64,000 nucleotides of DNA from positions 454,260 to 518,259 of the forward strand of contig SZWC01000041.1 of assembly GCA_023375785.1 (NCBI GenBank). The letters are read 5' to 3'. The translations under genes and the position numbers were made by a program. A model generated the notes under the pieces. That model saw nothing but the letters and a program-made list of their open reading frames with translations, was not told the origin of the DNA and ran no database searches. Each line of letters starts with the position of its first letter. Position 1 is the first letter of the stretch. Positions 56,978 to 64,000 of the stretch are shown here, piece by piece. Source of the stretch: Penium margaritaceum (lineage: Eukaryota; Streptophyta; Zygnematophyceae; Desmidiales; Peniaceae).

Positions 56978-57665
56978 TGTTGTTCTTCTATGCCCCATGG
57001 CCACTGCTATGGCTTGACGGACAGGTTGGGTATGCACTGCTCCCTTGGAGTAAGTCCCCCAAACCTTGTTCGTGGTGCAAGTCCAAGTGAGACACCAGAA
57101 GTGTAGCACAACGGATAGCATCTTGGACTTCGGAACAACAGGTCCTACGATTGAGTCTTGATGTGCGCAGAAGGTTTTTTACCTTTCTAGCACAGGGAAG
57201 TTTCTTAGAAATTCCTCCATGCATGAGGAGAGTGCGCCACTTGGCGGTCAGTGGATGCGCCATTTGGCGGACTGGTGAGGTGGTGTGGAGTGACCACCCA
57301 AAAAGAGCCACTACCCACACACCTAAGAAGCTAGGCCTAGGACTATATGTACCAGGCTCATTCCTCATTCTAATAACACAATGTGGCCTTAGATGCTCCT
57401 CACATAGTTGTCCAACTAAGGAACAGTATAAAAAAGACACTGGTTGGTCTAAGTCCTAGGAGTTAGTCTTTGACTAGCACCTCGCGCGAAAGTGACCAAG
57501 TGTTAAGTGGACACAGTTTCTAGCAAGTGATTGTCTAGGAACTGCTCAGTGTGGAACCGTGATCCTGAGGGTGATATCTTCTCCTAGCTGAAATGCTAGG
57601 AGCGGACGGCAGGTGCTATTGTGTCAGCCCTGTTTTCTAGTCCGTTCGCCTCAAGCCGGTTGAAA
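56978..57665 (+). repeat. 3' LTR of H
   Basis: 688 bases, about 96% identical to the 5' LTR. All regulatory-looking motifs are kept; here the GAA/TTC cluster is clearer (GAA 57197, TTC 57202, GAA 57208, TTC 57212). Confidence 0.95.
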
Positions 57666-57670
57666 GTTAC
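57666..57670. repeat. Target-site duplication of H, right
   Basis: GTTAC, the same as 51409-51413. Confidence 0.85.
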
Positions 57671-59240
57671 TCCCTCTAGTCCTAGCAATGCCACTGCGTT
57701 GCAATAAAGTTGCTCCATTAGATGAGCATCCGCATATGATCGTGGTGCTGTCCTTTCCTCCGCGCTTTGCTGGTCCTTCTCCTCCTGTTGCTTCTCAACT
57801 CGTACTTGAGCCTCGAGATACCGTAGCCTTGTCACACACTTGTTGCAATGGTACTATATCCAAGGCAAAATCTGCCCGCATGGTTGATGGAGCGGCTGGT
57901 AGCAGCCCTCACACCATTCGTTGGCATTGTGGTTGCCACAGTCCGTACAATGTAGGCGTCACTCCATCTCTGCCACTCGTCGATGTCCCCCTTCCTTCTT
58001 CTATCTCTCCTCCGCGCCTTCTCCTTTAGCTCCGGTGCGCAAGCTGGAGAGACATGTACTGTCTTCTGCTGCAACAGCTCCTTTGTTGAAGTAGCGCTTC
58101 TTCTACATTCTTAACCGGTCACTCGCACTTCCCGCATGTCTCCATCTCCTCCAATCCTGGGATACTTGATATCGATGCAGAAGTCTGTCCACCTTCCTTG
58201 CCCATCTCCTGCTCCTATTGAACCAACCTCCAGATATAGCCGTTGCAGTACCATCGTAATCCCGGAATCTCAATCTTATGTTTACGATGGAGGTGCTTTA
58301 CACTCATAGTACCAGGTGACTTCCGTGTGGTCATACGGATTTCAGTAGGCTTCATACCTCTCAATCCAGCGCTTGGGTGTAGGCTTATTCTTCCTCTTGT
58401 CTTCTCTGTCCTCTCTTGCTAACATGATGGATGCACATTTCTTCCACCCTATCACCTTCCGCCGTATCCGTACCTTTGGGTCCTGGAAGGTTGCCTGCAC
58501 AGAGTGTCTGCACATGTAGTTCTGGAACAGAGTGGTAGCATCCATCGGCTCCTCGCAGTTACCACATGGTTCCTACTCGTCCTGCGGCATACTGAATCTT
58601 CCTAGGGCTGTCTTGTTCCCTAAACGGGATCTCCTTGCTTCCTCCTCCTACCACTCCTCACTACCCACCTCTATGCTCTCTTCCAAGTAAGCTTTGTAGA
58701 CCTCACACATCTTGATGTCGTATAGAATCTCCAGGTCTAAGTCACACTTTTCCAAGTGTAAACTGGCATTGCATCCTTCACACACCACGCCTCCCTCACG
58801 GCTACCGGGTTTTTACAACTTGCACATAGTTCGCGCGTGTCTTCCTCGATGCTTAGCTGGAACTCCTCATTGCGCTACTCCTTGTCTCCTCGTTTTACTT
58901 CTTGTGTCCAGGCTCCTGCTGTCTTTCCACTCGTGAACTGGTTGGCCACATGGATGTGTCATCAGGGGTAAGCAGCTCCCATCTTGAAAGGGGTGTGTGG
59001 AGCAAGCTAAGGTACTCCTCTTGTGATGGTAGGGATCCTCCTTCTACCTTCTCCGCCACGTCCTTCGTTTACTTCTTTTCTCCCAGACCAACTCATTTGA
59101 GCGCCTTCCTCTTCTTCTTCTGTTGTTCTCCTATCGCGGCTAATGACACTAGTGTCTTGGGTACCTTGCCTGATGTCGTGGCTGTAGGAGGAATTTCCTC
59201 CTGTTCCTGCTGCTTTGCCGATGTTGGCGATGATGGCTGG
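57671..59240 (-). pseudogene. Cys/His zinc-finger gene, 5' part
   Basis: Minus-strand gene interrupted by H. From its 5' side: a charged stretch with TTEEEEEGAQ (about 59080-59110); CASC...CEGC..H..C (58744-58826, the halves in different frames); CGNCEEP (58555-58566) followed by a Lys/Arg-rich region; then CTDC-x8-CEGC-x4-H-x2-C-x10-CNKC (57836-57949). The last has full PHD-type ligand order with one in-frame stop inside. A helical stretch RYLEAQVRVEKQQEEKDQQS follows, then LYCNAVALLGLEGV up to the H insertion point. PHD fingers usually read histone tails. Host origin is inferred. Confidence 0.5.
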
Positions 59241-59977
59241 TGTTGGATCTGAAGAGAGAGGGAGCCTAGGAGCAGCGAGCATATGGGACTGAAAGGGCAT
59301 CAGTTCTACTAAAGAATGGTTATAAAATCACTCAAAATGATGGAGTACATATAGAATGAAAGCTTTGGCAAGTCAGTCCACTCACAAGCCACACCATTTT
59401 ACCATGCAGACTAAGGCTCACACACTAGAGTCTATAATCTCACACAAGAGAGGAAATCAGCCTAGCAATCAGGCTGACTACTCACACACGAGCTAGAGAG
59501 CTAGGAAATACTCTCATGGCATACTCGTAGTTGTCACATAATCCACAATCTCATGAAGAATCGCCATGTATCCATGGCTAGCACACAAGGATCTCACCTC
59601 ACCTAAAAAGTAAGGAGAGGTACCTTTTTCCTAGTCAGTACTCTTTGAGAAGGCAATCCAAGAATCTAAAACCTTTTGGATATTTCTCCTAGCAGGTCTT
59701 GACTCTGGACCTCTTGCCCTTTTTCTTTTCTCAGGCTAAGGCATGGAGCCATCGCCCATGGTCACCAAGACAACGGAGGTCCATGACCTGAGAAACTTCG
59801 AAAATTCATATCTCTCAATCCAACTGTTGGATCGGCCTCAAACTTGGACTGTAGACAATTTAGTACTTGATTTTTTTAATAATGAAATCCGATTGACGAT
59901 CGGAGGAGGTATCTGGTAGTTTTGTGGAACTTATCCATGTGGAGCTGAAACTGAGCCATATGACTTCTTTCCCAACA
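59241..59977 (-). repeat. 3' LTR of B7
   Basis: 737 bases, TGTTGG to CCCAACA, aligning with all family B LTRs. Confidence 0.92.
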
Positions 59978-59989
59978 ATATCCCATTTT

Positions 59990-61450
59990 GCTATAGTCTG
60001 AGTAGACTGAGTCCACATGCCTTCATGCAGAACTGCTGCTCACATGTCATTGGCTTGGTGCAAAAATCAGCCACTTGCTTGCAGGTTGGAGTAAACTCCA
60101 ACTTGATAGTACCCTCCTGTACCATGTGCCTGATGAAGTGATATGCGATGTCAATGTGCTCAGTGCGTGTATGGTGCTCAAGATTCTTCCCGAGTGTAAT
60201 TGCACTCTGGTTGTCGACGCGTAGAGGACCTGGAACTGCTGTACTCCCACTCATGTCTACCACGAGATGCTCAAACCAATTTGCTTCCTTCGCTCTAAAA
60301 CTGAGAGAGATGTACTCAGCTTCCGTGCTTGGATGGCCATGACTACTTGTTGCTTGGTACACTAGCTGATGGTCCCGCTATTCATGGGGAACACATGTCC
60401 AAAGATGGACTTGCGCTCCTCAGGGTTTGAAGTCCTATCTGTACCTATATAGCTGATGATGTTGTTGTCGTTGCCGTTGGAGGTGATGCCAATGTTGATC
60501 GTTCCAGCAAGGTAGCGGAAGATCCGCTTCACTGCCTTATCATGCTCAGGTCTTGGATAAGCCATGTATAGGTTCACACCGCTTTCAACCTATGCGAGGT
60601 CTGGCCTGGTTGCTACCATCAGGCACATGAGACTACAGAGGGTGCTCTGGTACTTCGGCTGCTCAGGTGCATCTGCTTCTCCACTGAAGCTCACGAGGTA
60701 ATGTCGCGTCTCAAGCGGCGTCCTGATGGGTTTTACCTCTGCCATGCCGAAGTGAGAGAGAGTGTGATGCGTGGTCATACGTGATCTAGATACCGAGGAA
60801 ACATGACACGTCTCCGAGATCAGACATCAGGAAAAGAGGAGATTTTCATCCACAAAGACAATGATGTTTGAAAAGAGGAGGTTGTCAATGGCCTCCTTGA
60901 ACTCGTGTAGTGATGATGAGGATCTCATGTTTATGTTGCCAGTGATACACGCTATAGTCACACTCGCTGTGCTCAAATCCATGCACTGCAGCGCTACATC
61001 CAACTTCTAGTTCCAAGCACGGGACGCTTGTATGAGGCCGTACAGCGACTTTTTGAGCTTGCAAACCAGGTACTCCTGGCCATCCATGACGAATGCCTTC
61101 GGCTGCTCCATGTAGATCTCCTCCTCCAAGTCACTGTTCAAGAATGCCGTCTTGACATCCATGAGGTGAATCTCGAAGTCCTCAGCTTGTCTATAAGAAA
61201 GGAGCGTACGTACAGAGGCAAACTTTGCAAAAACGGCAAAGGTTTTTTTGTAATTAATATCCTCCTGTTGTGAGTAGCCTTTGGCGACTAGTTCCACCTT
61301 GTATTTTCCAGGTTGCCATTTGCTCTTTGCTTCTTCTTGAACACCCACTTGCACTTTATCACCTTGTGTCCAGGTGGACGCTCAGTCAGCTCCCATGTGC
61401 CGTTATCCAATTGTGACTGTATTTCTCGCTGTACGGCTTACGTCCAATCT
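59990..61450 (-). pseudogene. RT and RNase H region of B7
   Basis: RNase H (STEAEYISLSFRAKE, DNQSAITLGKN, RTEHIDIAYHFI, about 59990-60580). RT (EDFEIHLMDVKTAFLNSD, MEQPKAFVMDGQEYLVCKL, about 60590-61430). It is broken. Confidence 0.87.
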
Positions 61451-61608
61451 GCTGCATCTGGTGCAGTCATTGCCTTTTTGTATGGCGTTGGCTCATCTGA
61501 ATTTGTTGCAACAACAACTTTCATCTGTTCTGGTTTCTACAGCATCCAGAAATGGCAGTGGTCACTAGGCCTGTAACGCACCCTAAGAGGGTACGTGCGA
61601 CCTGGTAT

Positions 61609-62800
61609 TCAAGCGTTAGAAGGCGGATGGCACGGTGCTGCTGGGAAAACTGTTGCTGCTGGTGGTACTGCATCTCCTTCCTCTGCTTCTGTCGATGAGG
61701 CCACTGTATCTGCTACATGAGATATGGTAGAGTAGACTGGTTCTTCCACTGTCACAATGGAGAAAGGATCGAGAGGGACTAGGTCAAGAAGGATATCTGC
61801 TCCCACTGCCTCGTCAGCTGTTGGTTCTGATGCCTCTTCACAGATAATATTGGTGCCGATGACGTTACTCTCATTGAAGACGACATCCGTGGAGATGATG
61901 ACGTGGCCTATATTCCTCTCATAGAGGCGAAAGGTCTTGCTTGCCACGTCGTAGCCAATCATCAGCATCTGTACGCTCTTTGCGTCCCACTTCTAATGCT
62001 TTTCCCTTGGCACGTGCATGTGTGCCAGGTTGCGAAACGCGCGAAGATGAACCACGCTCAGATTATTACCAAACGATGTCTCATCTGGCGTCATCTAATC
62101 CAGCGCCTTAATTGGACTATGGTTCTTCATATAAACCACAGTGCTCATGGCTTCAGCTCAAAATTTGTAGGTCAGTCAAGCCGAATGCAGCATGGAGCGT
62201 GATGAATCCACAATGGTGCAGTTTGTGCATTCTGTTACACTGTTCTGGGTGTCGAGTATGGCGCACTACGCCGTGCCTTGACGCTAGCTGCTACGAGGTA
62301 GTCTTGGAACTCCTTGCTCAGGTATTCTCCACCGCGATTACTACAGAGTGCCTTGATCTTCTTGCTAGTCTGGTTCTCCACTGATTCCTTGAATTCCTTG
62401 AACCTGTCAAAGGAATGGTCCTTGGAAACAAATACACAGTAGTGTAACGGCTGAAATCATCAATGAAGGTCAGAAAATACCGAGAGCCTCCAAAGCTCTG
62501 GGTCTACATCGAGCCACACAAGTCTGTGTAGACCAGTTCCAGCACCTCCTTTGTACGCTCCCCTGCTCTCGAGAATGCCTCACAATGTTGCTTCCCTTCC
62601 AAACAGCTGATGCACAGCTACTACTCAAAGTTGGAGATGGTGGGCAAGTCATGTACCATCTGCTTCACTTGAAGCTGTTACAAAGCACGCATGCCGATGT
62701 GGCAGTAGCGCGCATGCCAGATTTTACCATTTGTCGCTTGAAAAACTGCTGCAAGACTCTACTCATGCGACTTCTTGGTTATCTCCAACAAGCGGTACAT
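61609..62800 (-). pseudogene. Integrase region of B7
   Basis: LMIGYDVASKTFRLYERNIG (integrase end), then more decayed core and pre-integrase blocks toward 62800. The layout is as in B6. It is broken. Confidence 0.8.
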
Positions 62801-62811
62801 ATCGCCTTCCT

Positions 62812-64000
62812 TCACCGATCTGGCCAGCTCCTCTCTCGTTTCCTTGCCGAGGATGTAGCCATAGTCATCGTCAAAGATGACTCGTAGTCCTGTGTTTGTA
62901 AAATAGGGATACTGAGAGGGTTGAACGTAGCATCATGTACATACAGTTTGCCATGGAACACTCCCATTTCAATACAATGCGGGGTCTCAAACCACATCTC
63001 CACAATCCCAATCCTCTCAGCATACACCATCCGGTCATCATTTAGAGCGATAGGACAGGGAGGGATGGACAAAAACTACGTAAACCAGTCCTTGTGATGT
63101 GCCCGGCTCTTGGTACACCCTAAGTCCTTGTACCATGCGTGATCCGCCTTCTCCTTATGCAACATGTCAGAGTTCGTCATGAAGAGACGGTCTCACACTT
63201 TCTTGGCCACATTCATGCTGTTGTTACTGCTGATACTCCTATTACTGCTGCTACTATTGCTGGTGGGACTGCTGCTTTTGCTACTGTGGAGATTGCTGCT
63301 TTTAGTGTTGTTGCTCCTTTTGGTCCCTCTTGAACTCGAAGCACTCTTTCATGTAGTGCCCCTATTTCTGGCAATAGTGGCATTTGCCTTTCTTTTTACC
63401 TCTCTATTAGCCAGATTGCTGCTACTGCTAGTTACGTGAACTTGTGGCCACAAATGTTGCTTCATTGCTGCCGCTGCCATAGCGCTTTGCTACACTACAA
63501 CACAGTTTGACCTGCACCAGGTGCGTTGAGAAGAATTCGAGGTCAAGAGTCGGCTGGAACTCCAACGTCTCATGCACCGTGTCGTAGCTCACTGGGAGTC
63601 CCCTCAGCAAGAGGAGGATGAAGCACGTCTCTTCCACAGGGTTGCCAACCACTTTTAGCTTATTTACCACTCCCTTTGCCCTGCCCAAGTACGCCTCCAT
63701 CTGTTGGCCACTTTGCATCTTCAACGCTATCATCTACTCCTCCAAAAGCATGAGAAATAGAAGATCCTTACTCTCATACTTCTTACACAACGCGTCCCAC
63801 ATCTCTTTTGCGGTAGCCTTGTCACTCACATACTGAAGATACGGGTTGGAGATGGTGCTAACAAGCATCTTGTAAGCCTGTTTGTCCTTCTTCTTCCACT
63901 CCTCATATGCCACTGCTCCAGTTGTAAATGAACTTGCATCTGATGTACCTGTCTCCAGCGTCTTCCCCGCCACCACCTGCGCTGCAGTGATACCTTTTGC
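62812..64000 (-). pseudogene. Gag and protease region of B7
   Basis: Protease area (VYAERIGIVEMWFETPHCIE, about 62900-63050), Gln-rich codons (about 63215-63325), knuckle near 63360-63400, gag core (MIALKMQSGQQMEAYLGRA, SYDTVHETLEFQPTLDLEF, YKMLVSTISNPYLQYVSDKA). Gag continues past 64000. Confidence 0.85.

Larger units (their letters stand above)
51414..57665 (+). mobile_element. Copia element H, complete outline (family A)
   Basis: 6252 bases, flanked by GTTAC on both sides. LTRs 51414-52102 and 56978-57665, half-tRNA primer site, leader, gag, protease, integrase, RT, RNase H and polypurine tract are all present in copia order. I count about 30 differences between LTRs (about 4.4%). The coding part has about half a dozen breaks. 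It inserted into a zinc-finger gene on the opposite strand. Confidence 0.95.
59241..64000 (-). mobile_element. Copia element B7 (family B), cut by window end
   Basis: Minus-strand copy: 3' LTR (59241-59977), RNase H, RT, integrase, protease, Gln-rich stretch and gag, the last running past the window. It inserted in the zinc-finger gene region; GCTGG (59236-59240) would be one target-site copy. It has many breaks. Confidence 0.9.

Overview
The window comes from a large, repeat-choked eukaryotic genome. Nearly every base belongs to LTR retrotransposons packed side by side or inside one another. CCHC zinc knuckles, Ty1/copia domain order (gag, protease, integrase, RT, RNase H) and primer sites complementary to initiator tRNA-Met suggest a plant or streptophyte-lineage nuclear genome. 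I cannot name the species. There is no bacterial gene, rRNA or CRISPR array.

Three copia lineages and one Ty3/gypsy relic are present. Family A has LTRs of about 690-770 bp and a primer site matching the anticodon region of initiator tRNA-Met (half-tRNA priming, as in Drosophila copia). Its copies are A1 (1-6153, +, nearly whole), A2 (12177-14703, -, fragment), A3 (15786-24585, +, heavily interrupted), A4 (24586-29711, -) and H (51414-57665, +, nearly whole, with a 5-bp target duplication). Family B has LTRs of about 710-740 bp with ends TGTTGG...CCAACA and a standard 3'-end initiator-tRNA primer site. Its copies are B1 (6619-12176, -), B2 (15838-20451, -), B3 (22713-23549, +), B4 (29712-31890 and 38609-40733, +), B5 (40734-41944, +), B6 (42373-48819, +) and B7 (59241 to window end, -). 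Family C is a single old copy (31891-38608, -) lying between the two B4 pieces. Gypsy RNase H relics lie at 6154-6566 and 14704-15785. A solo LTR of unknown family (14865-15510) sits in the second.

The only stretch that may be host sequence is 48820-51413 plus 57671-59240. On the minus strand it carries several PHD-like Cys/His modules. Element H sits inside this gene, and the reading frame is continuous across its target-site duplication. B7 cuts it again at 59240. An N gap at 48191-48321 is flanked by two identical 112-base stretches and is probably an assembly artefact.

The most interesting signal is in the LTRs. Family A LTRs carry a tRNA-like segment with A-box and B-box motifs at tRNA spacing. 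A heat-shock-element-like cluster, a CGCCA(C/T)TTGGCG palindrome and a TATA box follow in the same order. A1 and H carry visibly different tRNA-like segments, and family B LTRs hold what looks like a shortened version. Together with the half-tRNA primer site, this points to a copia lineage with unusually close ties to tRNA.
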